This document shows, piece after piece, positions 34,556 through 44,347 of a stretch of 64,000 nt of DNA (position 1 is the stretch's first letter; each line of letters opens with the position of its first letter). Both the position numbers and the translations under genes were made by a program. This DNA is from Pseudomonadales bacterium (lineage in GTDB: Bacteria > Pseudomonadota > Gammaproteobacteria > Pseudomonadales > Pseudohongiellaceae): contig JACKOH010000001.1 in assembly GCA_024234395.1 (NCBI GenBank), positions 434,001-498,000 of the forward strand, read 5' to 3'. The notes under the pieces are model-generated. The model was not told where the DNA came from, did not search any database, and was given only the letters and a program-made list of their open reading frames with translations.

Positions 34556-35965
34556 ATGGCGATTGAAAGCAAGGCCGCTACTTACTCCATTCAGAACCGA
34601 CTGCTCACCGGTTTCAGTCTGCTGCTGGCGTTGTTTCTCGGCCTGACCGGTGTGGTTCTAGACCGAGCATTCCGTGATAGCGTTGAGGCCGGGGCTGCTG
34701 AGCAGCTCCAGTTGCAGATTTATGTAGTGCTCGGTGCCATCGACGAAGAAGGTGGCGAGTTCTTCCTGCTCGAAGATCTCCGGGAACCCCGTTTCGCGCA
34801 GCTCAACTCCGGCCTCTACAGTTTTGTCAGCAGTCCTCAGCAGGGCGAGTTGTGGCGCAGTGCATCCGCCCTGGACCTGCGACTAACGGATCCTGATGTT
34901 CTGCGCCTGCAGGTGCCTGTAGGTGAATCCGTGTTCACCACCACCACCAGTGAAGATGGCGAGGAACTGTTCCTGCTCAGTTACGGAATCCTCTGGGAAG
35001 ACGGTGTCAGTGAGTATAACTTTTCGGTACTGGAAACGGCGGTACCCTTTTACTCGGAAATTTCCGAGTTCCGGACCAGTCTCTGGTCCTGGCTGGGCGG
35101 GGTAGCGTTGCTGCTATTGATACTTCAGGTAGTGTTTCTGCGCTGGGGGCTCTCCCCATTGCACCGGATGGCCAGGGACTTGAAGTCTATCGAAGCCGGC
35201 GAGAGCGAAGCCCTGCAGGGCACTTATCCCAAGGAACTGATTGGCGTGACCGACAATCTTAATCTGCTGATCAAAAGTGAGCGGAAGCAGCAGGCTCGCT
35301 ATCGCACTACTCTTGGTGACCTGGCCCACAGCCTGAAGACTCCCCTCGCGGTAATAACCGGAGTGACGGAAAAGTTGAGCCGGGATAAAGCAAGCGGTCT
35401 GCCAGGAGAAACGGTAAGGCAGATCGAGACCGTGGAGGAGCAGCTTGAAAGGATGAACCAGATAATCGGTTATCAGCTGCAGCGTGCCGTACAGGCCAAT
35501 GGTGGAAGTGCATTGGGGCGACGGGTGAAAGTCGGTACTGTTGTGACGCGGATTCTGGCCGCGTTGGACAAGGTATATGCCGGTAAAGGTATCCAGCACC
35601 AAGAGAACATCGACGAAAATGCTGTGTTCTCTGGCGACGAGCGGGATCTGATGGAAATCCTTGGTAATGTCCTGGATAACGCTTATAAATATGGGCATAG
35701 CAAGGTAAGAGTCTGCGTTCAGGTCATCAGTGCGGGTAGGGAGCAACTGAGCCTGGTAGTTGAAGACGATGGGCCTGGGGTCGCCGCTGAACAACGGCAT
35801 TTTATTTTGCAGCGTGGTGCGAGGGCCGATACTTTAGCGCAGGGTCAGGGAATCGGACTGGCAGTTGTGACTGATATCGTGGCAAGTTATGGTGGGTTGA
35901 TTGACGTGAACAATTCCGAGTTGGGCGGAACACGTATTCAGATCGCTTTCGAGAATACAGCATAA
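34556..35965 (+). CDS. Sensor histidine kinase, PhoQ-like
   Basis: 469 residues with two membrane helices (about 15-35 and 180-200) bracketing a periplasmic domain of about 145 residues rich in acidic side chains (AIDEEGGEFFLLEDLREP), similar in layout to PhoQ. A HAMP-like linker leads to the phosphoacceptor histidine in TLGDLAHSLKTPLAVI, then the ATPase N-box (EILGNVLDNAYKYG), G1 (VEDDGPGV) and G2 (GQGIGLAVV). It pairs with the regulator directly upstream. Confidence 0.9.
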   Translation: MAIESKAATYSIQNRLLTGFSLLLALFLGLTGVVLDRAFRDSVEAGAAEQLQLQIYVVLGAIDEEGGEFFLLEDLREPRFAQLNSGLYSFVSSPQQGELWRSASALDLRLTDPDVLRLQVPVGESVFTTTTSEDGEELFLLSYGILWEDGVSEYNFSVLETAVPFYSEISEFRTSLWSWLGGVALLLLILQVVFLRWGLSPLHRMARDLKSIEAGESEALQGTYPKELIGVTDNLNLLIKSERKQQARYRTTLGDLAHSLKTPLAVITGVTEKLSRDKASGLPGETVRQIETVEEQLERMNQIIGYQLQRAVQANGGSALGRRVKVGTVVTRILAALDKVYAGKGIQHQENIDENAVFSGDERDLMEILGNVLDNAYKYGHSKVRVCVQVISAGREQLSLVVEDDGPGVAAEQRHFILQRGARADTLAQGQGIGLAVVTDIVASYGGLIDVNNSELGGTRIQIAFENTA

Positions 35966-36014
35966 TCCGGGCGTGGCATGGAAAAAGAGCACAGCTCCGG
36001 AGACCCTGACAAGC

Positions 36015-36776
36015 CTAATAGAGTAGACTTGCCAGACAGGAAACCACAGTCATAGCGAAAAGAAACCATTTCAAGTATACCTGCGGCAACTTGACGGCGA
36101 CTCTGACCGCTATGTAGGCACCGAGCATGGACCCGGCAGCCAGCACCAGGCCCGGAATCCACCAGACCAGATCGAAGAGTATAAAAATTATCAGCGCAAT
36201 GCTGGTGAAAGCAAGCGCGCAGACAGTTTTCAGCGCATTAGCGCGCAATAGATCATAGCGCAGGCCACCTGCCAGTGCTGCCAACAGGATGAATCCGACA
36301 CCGGCCTGTACAAACCCTCCATAGAAGCCGGCACCAAACAATCCCAGCCATGCCGCGGGACTTTGTTTTGGAGCAATAGTTGGAGTTCCAGGAGGAGGTG
36401 CAATGGCTCCTGGCTTGAAGAGAATGATAAGTGACATCCCCAGGATACTGCCCAGCAATAAGGGCTTGAGGACCAGGCCTGGGAGTAGTGCCGCAAGCAA
36501 TGCACCACTTCCCCCGCCCAGCAATGCAGGTACCAGGATAGGCTTGATTGCTGCCCGGTCCAGTGAGTTATAGCGGTCATAGCCCGCCACACTGACCACG
36601 CACTGAAGAAATACCCCCACTCTATTGGTTCCGTTGGCGACGTCTGCTGGCAGCCCCAGTATCATCAGCATGGGTAGAGTCAGGTTAGATCCTCCCCCTG
36701 CAATAGTGTTTATTCCGCCTGCTACGAATCCTGCCAGGCAAAGCAATACCAGAATTAGCGGTTCATAGTGGTCCAT
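36015..36776 (-). CDS. TauE/SafE (TSUP) family permease
   Basis: 253-residue inner-membrane protein with about eight helices in two repeats. Each half starts with the family pattern: GFVAGGINTIAGGGSNLTLPML and GFYGGFVQAGVGFILLAAL. TSUP proteins export or import sulfite, sulfoacetate or other organosulfur anions; substrate cannot be assigned. CAGGAAC precedes ATG 36776. Convergent with the PhoQ-like kinase gene. Confidence 0.88.
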   Translation of the reverse strand: MDHYEPLILVLLCLAGFVAGGINTIAGGGSNLTLPMLMILGLPADVANGTNRVGVFLQCVVSVAGYDRYNSLDRAAIKPILVPALLGGGSGALLAALLPGLVLKPLLLGSILGMSLIILFKPGAIAPPPGTPTIAPKQSPAAWLGLFGAGFYGGFVQAGVGFILLAALAGGLRYDLLRANALKTVCALAFTSIALIIFILFDLVWWIPGLVLAAGSMLGAYIAVRVAVKLPQVYLKWFLFAMTVVSCLASLLY

Positions 36777-37476
36777 TGAAGTTCCTGGCGAATCGATCTA
36801 TCGGTCATATCGCGACACTGATTGACAGGGATTCATGCACTTCCGGAGCTGGCAATTGCGCATGGAAATCAAGTAGTGTCTCAATCTGAATTATTCACTG
36901 AAGTTCGCAGGATGCGAGCGGTATCTGTTGCTGAGAACGAGCGCACAAGGGCGTGCGTTTGCGATCTTCAGCTACAGATACCGCTCGTATCCCCGTCCAC
37001 AGAAGCCGATTTCAATTTGAGACAATGCCGGAAATCAGGGAAGGTGGACAGGCTCATAATGACTTTCATAAAATTGGACGGCAACGCGCGACAACGCCAA
37101 GTAGCGCCAAGTAGCGCGTAGTGCAGGGTAAGCTGCCGGTGCCAATGATAGCGCAACTTGAAACCCCGCTGCCAGATCGGCATCAGCTGATAAGCTGGCT
37201 CTTAAGTTCTGACCCGCGTGACCCGGACGAGATTATAGTCAGCTAGTGAAGGAAGGCATGCAGGATGTAGAGGAGGTTCCCTGGTGGTTTGGGCACGGGC
37301 AGGGCACTCTGTTATTGTGCTACAACGAAAGTCGAAGCAACCGCAAGCAATGCCTTTTTTAAGCCCATCTGAGATTCCGATGGTTGCGGTAATTTTCTGG
37401 TGTGGTTTCGCACACGCGTGCTCACTCTTTCACGCGCACACACACTCTCTCATTCTTTCTTTCACAGCAAGGGGAT
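36777..37476. other. 700-bp intergenic region between TSUP permease and pilE
   Basis: No gene is supported. It holds a long near-perfect inverted repeat (listed separately at 36911-36991), a short tandem duplication of CGCCAAGTAG around 37090-37112, and a pyrimidine/CA-rich tract at about 37410-37465. Frames in the region are short and without recognisable products. It may carry the permease promoter, the end of the cluster 1 pilus transcript and possibly a small RNA. Confidence 0.45.
36911..36991. repeat. 24-bp inverted repeat, strong hairpin
   Basis: Left arm 36911-36934 and right arm 36968-36991 are reverse complements at 22 of 24 positions, around the shared core GAGCGGTATCTGT / ACAGATACCGCTC. 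The 33-base loop itself contains partly complementary GCGCAC/GTGCG, so an almost continuous stem of about 80 bases can form. There is no T-tract on either side. Candidate structured RNA, bidirectional terminator without U-run, or REP-like element. Confidence 0.7.
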
Positions 37477-37935
37477 TCAGCGTTGCCAGCATTCTTCCAC
37501 GCTTCCCCCGGTAGCCCCGCGAACACCGATATTGCTTAGGGTCAAAGTCGTACAGAGGTCGGAGGATTGCTGATTCTGACTTGTTGCGGTGGCTACAAAG
37601 CAATTACCTATGGCGCCACCGGCACAAGCAGCAACGCTCACATTGTAGTAGCCGTTGTCGGATTCTCTTCCGTCGGCCACGCCAGTGAGAGGAAAATCAT
37701 TGGTAGTGTAGGAATTGTTGCTGGAATAGAAGCGCTCCTGCTCGGAAGCGACCTGTAACAGCATGGATTTTGCCTCCGCGCGCCGGGACCGGCTTACGCT
37801 GTCCAGATACGACGGGATTGCTATCGCAGAAAGCAGTCCGACTATTGCCACTGCTATTAACAATTCCAGGATCGTAAACCCGCCCAGGTTCCTGTGAGGG
37901 TGGGAACAGGGATTATTTCTCTTTTGGCTCCACAT
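37477..37935 (-). CDS. pilE: Type IV pilus minor pilin PilE (cluster 1)
   Basis: Prepilin of 152 residues from ATG 37935. The class III leader ends LGG and is followed by FTILELLIAVAIVGLLSAIAIPSYL: PilD cleaves after the glycine, F is N-methylated, and Glu5 is present. The C-terminal part has four cysteines for disulfides (AACAGG, NCFVAT, LCTTL and terminal ECW). Last gene of the leftward cluster 1 operon, 4 bases after the pilY2-like gene. PilE links the minor-pilin priming complex to the major pilin in Pseudomonas. Confidence 0.9.
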   Translation of the reverse strand: MWSQKRNNPCSHPHRNLGGFTILELLIAVAIVGLLSAIAIPSYLDSVSRSRRAEAKSMLLQVASEQERFYSSNNSYTTNDFPLTGVADGRESDNGYYNVSVAACAGGAIGNCFVATATSQNQQSSDLCTTLTLSNIGVRGATGGSVEECWQR

Positions 37936-37939
37936 AATC

Positions 37940-38281
37940 TCAGCTCTCTTTAATTTCAGTGACCAGATTGCGGGGGCCAAGAATTTCGATGGTCTCGAGA
38001 AATCCCTGAGCGTTTACTGTATACCGCACAATCATTCCTTCAGATAAGTACTGCGAACCTACCTCTTTGTCGTCCAGTGTCACCAAAACGATATTGTCTG
38101 AAAAGTGGAAATCCCGACCTGAAATGCGAATTATCCCCCCGTCCTGCTGGAGTGATTGAATCGTGCCACGCGCAGGTAGTTCCGCTCCCATCGATATCGC
38201 AGAAGTCAGAAAAGTCGTGATCAACAGGATTGCTGCCGTTGCTGACTTAACGGACCGGTTAGTTCTGATGAATGAGTTCAT
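37940..38281 (-). CDS. Small exported protein, PilY2-like by position
   Basis: 113 residues from ATG 38281, with a signal peptide (AAILLITTFLTSAISMGAE). The mature part is a small beta domain: GTIQSLQQDGGIIRISGRDFHFSDN ... VRYTVNAQGFLETIEIL. It sits between pilY1 and pilE, exactly where pilY2 lies in Pseudomonas aeruginosa, and its size is right, so I call it PilY2-like. Sequence similarity to PilY2 is plausible but I cannot confirm it. Cluster 2 has no counterpart. Confidence 0.65.
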   Translation of the reverse strand: MNSFIRTNRSVKSATAAILLITTFLTSAISMGAELPARGTIQSLQQDGGIIRISGRDFHFSDNIVLVTLDDKEVGSQYLSEGMIVRYTVNAQGFLETIEILGPRNLVTEIKES

Positions 38282-38320
38282 TTCGTAATTTCCAAGGTGC
38301 AAAAAATTGACTTTATGAGG

Positions 38321-41300
38321 CTATTCCACTTTACGCCAGGATTGCCTGCCATAGCCCTGGCTGCCTATATTGAGCTCAATCACATCAATGTCTCCGCTGG
38401 CACCACTCGCATAGGCCACGTCTTCACTGCCGTCGTACATGATGCTCACAGTCGGCATGATGCCAACAGTCGAGGCCCGACCGGAAGCATCCGTATCCTC
38501 TTCCGTGTAGCTGCCATCGCCGTTCAAGTCGAAAGCCGGGTAGGGCAGTTTGCCACCGTCGCGATAGTCCAACTCCATCAGAAAGCTCATTCCACCGTAT
38601 TCACATTCGAGCTGTGACGGGAGCAATGTGCTGAAAATAATGCGTCCGCCGCGGACTATCGCATTGGATACCTGGCGTTCGCCAAAATTACTGCTGTTGG
38701 CGATACCTTCGATTTTCTGAGGCTGCAACTGTAACTTGAAGCCCTTGTGAACATCCCAATCGATTTCATTGTCGGACATATCTCTCAACAAATATTCACG
38801 GTCATCGACACCATCATCGTCAGTATCGAAATACTCGACGTGTTGATCCTGTATGGTTTGAACCAACAGGTCGCTCGAAGACACATGATCATATCCACTC
38901 TGATTCTTATCCCAGATACCATAGAATGCCTGGGTGGTTTGTCCAAAACTTTCATTATCATCTATTTCAAAATACTTTCCTGTCCCGAAATAGATCATGA
39001 AACCGCCCAGCTTGTCGGGATGAAAAGCTGCCTGTGGCTGGGTTGTAATCGGCTGTCCGCTGGCCGTATTGAACAGCGGTTCCGGGGCACCCGACGAATA
39101 AGAGTGGAAATCCCAACTCGCCGGGCTTGAACTTGTTACGTCAACCTTCCAGAGATTGCCCTCCAGATCGCCGGCATAGATATAGTCAACCACATAGTCG
39201 GCGTTCTCATCGATCAACAAGGGTGTAGCAATGCCGTTTGGCGTGGAAGAACTGCCTGCTTGCGTGTCAAGCTTTTTCAGAATTGAGCCATCCTGAATAT
39301 CGACTATATAAATGACTCCATGGCCCGTGCTGCTTGAGTGTCCATCGGATTCCGTATTGTTGTAGCCGTTGCCGAATACTGCCACCCAGGAACCATCGGC
39401 CATCTTTGCTATCTGTGGTTTGCCGAACGTATAGCCAAGGTCTTGATCGTCAGAGTCATCAAACTCCCAAAGAATGATATCACCGGCATTGCTTTCATCG
39501 AAGGTCCCCGGATCGGTAACATCGAGTGCATAAATAGCCTGACCACCCGCCCCAAGGCCACCTGCCAGAACCGTGCGCCAGGTTCCGCTGGCAGACGTGA
39601 CCGGATCAAGCATGCCGGCAAAGTATGCATCTACAACATTCGGGCTGCCATCGACGAAATACCGATGTATGTAGTCATTGGTCGCCAGCTCCGCCAGATT
39701 CTGGTAGACGGCATTTGGAACGAATCCCATCAACTCCGCGCCTGTTTCACTGCTGAAAGCATGAAGAATTCCATCATTGCCTCCGACATAGACAACACCC
39801 TGGCGATTCTCCCAGCTATCCGCAAAGTCGCTGTAGACATTACTTTCCATGCTGTCCGGGTATCGAAAACCCGGCGGACCAACATATTTCGGATCTGAGT
39901 TTACGATGTCTCCCATTACGCTGTTACGGTGCCGGAAGCCCCGTCCAATACTCTGATTAGCGGTATCGCCACGCAGGTAATTGAGGATATCCTCCCCAAA
40001 ATCCTGGTTTTCGGCGCGCTCGGCTGAATTCGTAGTGGTGATTGAGTAAGGCGCATTGGCGAACAGGTTCTCGATCTGTTGAGTCGACAATTCACTGGAA
40101 GTATTCGGAGACGAATAGTCAGAAGGGAAGCGGAACGGAATGCCTTTACCTTCAGGACTTCCTCCCGGAATTACATCAATCTCAGGATTCCAGGTAATGA
40201 GTTCTCTTCCTGTGTTGAAATTCTGCGCATCGAGAATGTCGCCTGCATCCCATTCAGGCTCAGGTTGAATGGATCCATCGGGATTAATGTCGTATTTCAA
40301 CAATTCTCCTCGCCAGTCTGAGCTGTCAAAGCGAGCCTGAAATATTGCCGATCCCGCCTTCAACGATCCTGTATTGGTTGCAACCGATGCGGACGAGCCC
40401 ACTCGGTCGGCAATTTCAGACAGGGCGACAGCTAGAGCATTGATTACTTCCTCGGGGGACTTTGCCGATACAAAGTATCCTTTACTATTGAAAGCAGCGT
40501 GCCACAAATCATCGATTTTCTCTGGTTCAGTGCTGAATGGATTGCCCCAGTCACCGTTCTCTGCCAAAGGCGGGTTCGGGTAGTTATCGTTGTCAGTATC
40601 CACCAGGTCACCGGAGACACCGAAAGCAACGGTAAAGGTGACCATATGTTGTTTGTTGTTGTCGTCGAGAATTGTCGTGGCAACCTGGTTGGGTAGCGGG
40701 CTCAGGTCTTTTTCATAAAAGTACCTTGCAACATCAGCCACGGTATCATTGATGCCGTCACCATCCTCATCCGATATGGCACTGGTATAAGGAGAGCTTC
40801 CATTCCAGTATCCGTCTGTAAAGAGAAGCGCGTAGTTCTGTTGACAGGAAGCGGTGATAGGATTGCCGTAACTGGAATAGTAATTTGAATAGTAGCGCCC
40901 TACACGTTCCAGCCCGCGTCGGAGTGGGGTTCCATAGGCATTCCATTCATAGGACATCAGGTCCTGTATCAGGTCGGCATTGTCGTCCGCATAGTTGTTG
41001 TCTCCTGCTGCCGGCACCTCCACGAACAGGCTGCTGTAATCATTGATAACACTCAAGCCATAGCGAAAGCCACCGTAGGTGTTGATGACGCGTGCGATAG
41101 CCGCCTTGGCAACAAACGATCTTTTTCTATAGTACTGATACCAGTTTGCAATATTCTGCTTGGCCTCGGAGAGCGTCCTGCCGTAGCCATCGACGTCCGA
41201 GCCAGACAGAACTTCAGTGGTTTTGGCGGTGCCGAAGCAGTCCTGATAGGGTGGGTCATCCTCGGCATCCGCAAGGTCACAATCGGGAAGAGCCTGAATG

Positions 41301-42028
41301 CCGGCCGCATTTGCGGTGGTGAATGTTTCCTTGAGCACGTTGCTGCTGTTCACTGTGTAGGCGATGTGTGAATCATAAAGATCCACTTCGCCATTCGGCG
41401 CATCGATTACGTCATTCGGCCCATCGGCCCGGGAACCGTTGTAGCTGTGGTCGTCGATATAGACTTCGTATTTGAATCCGGTCAGGTCGCGTAATCTGCT
41501 GTAGCCGTCGCTACCCGATTGCGGATTGCTTCTTGCAGATGTAAAACTGGCATTGGGGTATCCTACCCATGGCGCGTAGCTGACCGCCGGGTTGTAGTAC
41601 ATCACGTTCAGACCAGCGGAGCGTACCCGCCAGTCACGCTCTTCTACCAGAGAATTGTCTTCCAGAACCGAGTACGAGCAACTGTTATAGACATTGTCCC
41701 ACTCGTCAAAAATGTAGGCGTAGTCTCTGCGACCGGAACAGGTGCCGGTGTCGGCATAGCCGAGAAACATGCCGCTTTCAACCTTGGCGACGTTGTTGTC
41801 GCCCCAATAATTGAAGTAATACTCGTATTTCCTGGTCAGAACCTCCCAGTCCATTGATCCCGAATCATCAAGCATGAAGAATACATTGGGGTCGATGAGT
41901 GTACCGAGATACAGTGGGCTGCTTGCCAACGTCAGTTCGGCAGCTTTTGTCGTATCAAGTGTGATGCTGATTCCGACTACCGAAATCAGCCACGTTGTAA
42001 GAAGTTTAAAATGTGTTGCAATGTTCAT
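38321..42028 (-). CDS. pilY1: PilY1 pilus-tip adhesin, copy 1 (MIDAS-positive)
   Basis: 1235 residues from ATG 42028 with GGAGG just upstream. Signal peptide, then a von Willebrand A-like N-terminal half whose first strand carries the metal-site motif DxSxS (D54, S56, S58, in FFMLDDSGSM). The C-terminal half is the PilY1 beta-propeller: VVYVGGNDGILHAF, GGQAIYALDVTDPG, VFGNGYNN, and a calcium loop DENADYVVD ahead of YAGDLEGNLWKVD. Additional EF-hand-like loops are DEDGDGIND, DTDNDNYPN and DLNGDGSYTEED. PilY1 sits at the pilus tip with the minor pilins, binds surfaces and signals contact. The region is visibly less GC-rich than flanking housekeeping genes. Confidence 0.92.
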   Translation of the reverse strand: MNIATHFKLLTTWLISVVGISITLDTTKAAELTLASSPLYLGTLIDPNVFFMLDDSGSMDWEVLTRKYEYYFNYWGDNNVAKVESGMFLGYADTGTCSGRRDYAYIFDEWDNVYNSCSYSVLEDNSLVEERDWRVRSAGLNVMYYNPAVSYAPWVGYPNASFTSARSNPQSGSDGYSRLRDLTGFKYEVYIDDHSYNGSRADGPNDVIDAPNGEVDLYDSHIAYTVNSSNVLKETFTTANAAGIQALPDCDLADAEDDPPYQDCFGTAKTTEVLSGSDVDGYGRTLSEAKQNIANWYQYYRKRSFVAKAAIARVINTYGGFRYGLSVINDYSSLFVEVPAAGDNNYADDNADLIQDLMSYEWNAYGTPLRRGLERVGRYYSNYYSSYGNPITASCQQNYALLFTDGYWNGSSPYTSAISDEDGDGINDTVADVARYFYEKDLSPLPNQVATTILDDNNKQHMVTFTVAFGVSGDLVDTDNDNYPNPPLAENGDWGNPFSTEPEKIDDLWHAAFNSKGYFVSAKSPEEVINALAVALSEIADRVGSSASVATNTGSLKAGSAIFQARFDSSDWRGELLKYDINPDGSIQPEPEWDAGDILDAQNFNTGRELITWNPEIDVIPGGSPEGKGIPFRFPSDYSSPNTSSELSTQQIENLFANAPYSITTTNSAERAENQDFGEDILNYLRGDTANQSIGRGFRHRNSVMGDIVNSDPKYVGPPGFRYPDSMESNVYSDFADSWENRQGVVYVGGNDGILHAFSSETGAELMGFVPNAVYQNLAELATNDYIHRYFVDGSPNVVDAYFAGMLDPVTSASGTWRTVLAGGLGAGGQAIYALDVTDPGTFDESNAGDIILWEFDDSDDQDLGYTFGKPQIAKMADGSWVAVFGNGYNNTESDGHSSSTGHGVIYIVDIQDGSILKKLDTQAGSSSTPNGIATPLLIDENADYVVDYIYAGDLEGNLWKVDVTSSSPASWDFHSYSSGAPEPLFNTASGQPITTQPQAAFHPDKLGGFMIYFGTGKYFEIDDNESFGQTTQAFYGIWDKNQSGYDHVSSSDLLVQTIQDQHVEYFDTDDDGVDDREYLLRDMSDNEIDWDVHKGFKLQLQPQKIEGIANSSNFGERQVSNAIVRGGRIIFSTLLPSQLECEYGGMSFLMELDYRDGGKLPYPAFDLNGDGSYTEEDTDASGRASTVGIMPTVSIMYDGSEDVAYASGASGDIDVIELNIGSQGYGRQSWRKVE

Positions 42029-42058
42029 TTTTACCTCCGCCCAAATCAATGCTTTGGT

Positions 42059-42643
42059 TTATTCGTAGTACTTTACAAAAGTGGACTGAAGCATTACTTC
42101 GGCTGTTCCGGTGGCGCCTTCGGCACGAGATGTTATTCGATGAAAGACTCGAGGTAGCGGTGTATCGCCGTTACCAATTGCTATGGACTGACCTGCGGTG
42201 GCTTCCAGCAGATGTTCGATAATGTATTCCGGCTGGGAGTTTACGGTGCTGAAGCCACTCAACGAAATGGAATTGGAGTTCCACCAGGACGAGTTTCTGC
42301 TGGAATCCTGCCACCAGAACAGTCCATCGCCCGTGTTGGGATCCATTGAATCCCTGAGCCACACGCTGGTGGATCCATTGTTACTTGTATCAGGCAGTTC
42401 GATTTGCCCATCCAGCCAGCTCTCAGCTGCCTTCAGCGAAGACTCCGCAGCCTGGAATGCCGAGGACTGATCCATTAGATTTCCAGACATGCGTTCCTCA
42501 AGTACGCTCGATTCCATTCCCGCTACTGCCATCATCGTAAGTACCAGCAGGAAAACCAGGCAGAAAGGCAGAATTGCCCCGCGCTGGTGCTCCGCGAGCA
42601 TCGCTACGGGCGCTTGCGTACTTCTGTATTGGTAGATCTTCAT
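42059..42643 (-). CDS. pilX: Type IV pilus minor pilin PilX (cluster 1)
   Basis: 194 residues. After a basic leader, QRG precedes AILPFCLVFLLVLTMMAVAGMESSVLEERM, the typical PilX/GspK-like helix without Glu5, followed by the SSAFQAAESSLKAAE segment that is nearly invariant in PilX. The globular domain is Trp- and Ser-rich. It follows pilW by 21 bases and precedes pilY1 by 30. PilX is part of the pilus-initiating minor pilin complex. Confidence 0.88.
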   Translation of the reverse strand: MKIYQYRSTQAPVAMLAEHQRGAILPFCLVFLLVLTMMAVAGMESSVLEERMSGNLMDQSSAFQAAESSLKAAESWLDGQIELPDTSNNGSTSVWLRDSMDPNTGDGLFWWQDSSRNSSWWNSNSISLSGFSTVNSQPEYIIEHLLEATAGQSIAIGNGDTPLPRVFHRITSRAEGATGTAEVMLQSTFVKYYE

Positions 42644-42664
42644 AAAAAGATATTCCAGGTTGAA

Positions 42665-43819
42665 TTAGAGGCCCAGCGCTCTGTTTCGCAAACTCAGTGT
42701 TGAGATGAATGAGCGGCGGATGCGTGTATCCTGTGGCAGGTTGCCATTACCGCCGCTGCCATCGTATGTTGACCCGTTGAATTGATATGCCTGCGGCGTG
42801 GAAGTGACGCTATCTACTTCGGACTGCAGCAACAGGCTCGCCCTGACACTGATCACTCTGCCCCAGTCGCCAGCAGCGATCTGATCGGCCGGCAGGTAGG
42901 TGTCAACGGTGTTTCTGTCGTCCTGGTCGGAATTGATTCCGTAGAGCAGTTGCATACTTTCCACGCCGGGAACGAGTTCTTCCACGACAGCTGGAGATGC
43001 ACTGGCATTCAGTCTTGCGCGCATCAATGACGGCGGATTTGCTGCTGTATTGTTGCGCTTGCCCACATAGATCACCGTGCCTTCAAGTTTGGTAGCCTCT
43101 GCACCAACATTGGTAGTTACGGTGAGGTTTGTTCTGTTACCCGGGCTGCAGGTGTCTCCGAGCCCAACATTCAAAGTGCCGCTGGCTCCATTGCTGATAG
43201 AGCATGCCTGAACAATATCTATGTGCTCGCAATCGTTCAGAATCAGAATATCCCCGACTGCGATGTTCATGGACGAAATGTTGATCGATGGATTGGCGCC
43301 ATTGGTTACACTGTTCACCCTGCTGATTTCACCGGACGTATTCCAGGTTCTGACAATATCCGAACCGGGCATGACCTGGAGCGTTGGCAAGGTGTTTGTG
43401 CCACTGGTCGACCACCCACCTCCAGCACTGGATACAGTTGAAATCGCGTCCAGGCTATTGAAAATATCTCCGGGATCGGTGCCATTCGCTTCCCACCCCT
43501 GCAGACCAGTTTCAGGCTGAAAATGCGCAGGCGGTGAATCAAGACCGATATTAAGATTCAGTCCCTGATTGCTGCTATGACATCCAAAGTGTCCCGCGGA
43601 GTGGATTTCCTGGCCAAGGTAATTCAGCGCGAAACGCCCGTATTCCTGCACGCGCTGGGCGGCTTCCCGGCCACGTTCAGCCCCTTCGTTTCCTGTGTAT
43701 ACTTCAATCACACCGGCTGCGAGTCCGAGGCCAAGCACCATGGCTACGAGCAGTTCGACCATGCTGAGACCGGTCATCCTGTTGCTCAGAACCGGCTTGA
43801 AGTTTCGTGACTTGTTCAT
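42665..43819 (-). CDS. pilW: Type IV pilus minor pilin PilW (cluster 1)
   Basis: 384 residues, the large minor pilin. Prepilin site MTG then LSMVELLVAMVLGLGLAAGVIEVY with Glu5. The segment GRFALNYLGQEIHSAGHFGC is the PilW signature (R-L/F-A-L..l..eir.AGy.GC). A C-terminal RRSFISTLSLRNRALGL end is also typical. Starts 3 bases after pilV, so translation is coupled. Confidence 0.9.
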   Translation of the reverse strand: MNKSRNFKPVLSNRMTGLSMVELLVAMVLGLGLAAGVIEVYTGNEGAERGREAAQRVQEYGRFALNYLGQEIHSAGHFGCHSSNQGLNLNIGLDSPPAHFQPETGLQGWEANGTDPGDIFNSLDAISTVSSAGGGWSTSGTNTLPTLQVMPGSDIVRTWNTSGEISRVNSVTNGANPSINISSMNIAVGDILILNDCEHIDIVQACSISNGASGTLNVGLGDTCSPGNRTNLTVTTNVGAEATKLEGTVIYVGKRNNTAANPPSLMRARLNASASPAVVEELVPGVESMQLLYGINSDQDDRNTVDTYLPADQIAAGDWGRVISVRASLLLQSEVDSVTSTPQAYQFNGSTYDGSGGNGNLPQDTRIRRSFISTLSLRNRALGL

Positions 43820-43822
43820 TGG

Positions 43823-44347
43823 CTACTCCGGGCTCAGTTCCAGCACTACACGTTGTTCTGCAGTGCCATCTCTATCGTCGTCCCACCAGACTTTCACTGC
43901 GTAAATGTCGCCACCGCCAGAACAGCCGGTCAATGCCGGTGTGCCATCGTCTGGCGACGAGTCCAGGCAAACTACCGCAGCGCCTCCGGGCAGGGCTGCG
44001 GCGATGGCAGCATTCCATTCGAAGACATCATTGGCAGCCATCTGTGCGGGAGTACAGTTGCTGGCGGTGTAGCAGGATCCTGTCGAAGTCCCGGTCACAT
44101 CATCGTAGCTGCTTGAGGTTACTCCCCTGATGTTGGCCCGCATGCGGTCAGCCATGTCATTCGCATAAGAGATTGCCTGAGTGCGAAAATAGGCACTCTG
44201 GTTTGCCACGATACTGCTCGACTGCAGTGCCGCCATTCCAAGTAGACCGAAAGAAAAAATTAGCAGTGCAACCAGCACTTCTATCATTGTTGAGCCGTGC
44301 TGTAAGTGGTTCTTGAATGTGTTTTTGCACCTGTTCTTCACGGGCAT
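43823..44347 (-). CDS. pilV: Type IV pilus minor pilin PilV (cluster 1)
   Basis: 174 residues. Prepilin site HG then STMIEVLVALLIFSFGLLGMAALQ with Glu5, and the following RTQAISYANDMADRMRAN stretch that identifies PilV. It overlaps the fimU end by 10 bases and is followed by pilW after 3 bases. Part of the tip priming complex. Confidence 0.9.
   Translation of the reverse strand: MPVKNRCKNTFKNHLQHGSTMIEVLVALLIFSFGLLGMAALQSSSIVANQSAYFRTQAISYANDMADRMRANIRGVTSSSYDDVTGTSTGSCYTASNCTPAQMAANDVFEWNAAIAAALPGGAAVVCLDSSPDDGTPALTGCSGGGDIYAVKVWWDDDRDGTAEQRVVLELSPE

Noticed and set aside
36911..36991. Possible integron attC site in the inverted repeat
   Set aside because: The conserved outer RYYYAAC / GTTRRRY boxes are absent and no integrase or cassette-like genes are nearby.
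36822..37121. 99-codon frame in the pilE/permease gap
   Set aside because: It runs straight through the inverted repeat and the AAGTAGCG tandem, and has no recognisable product.
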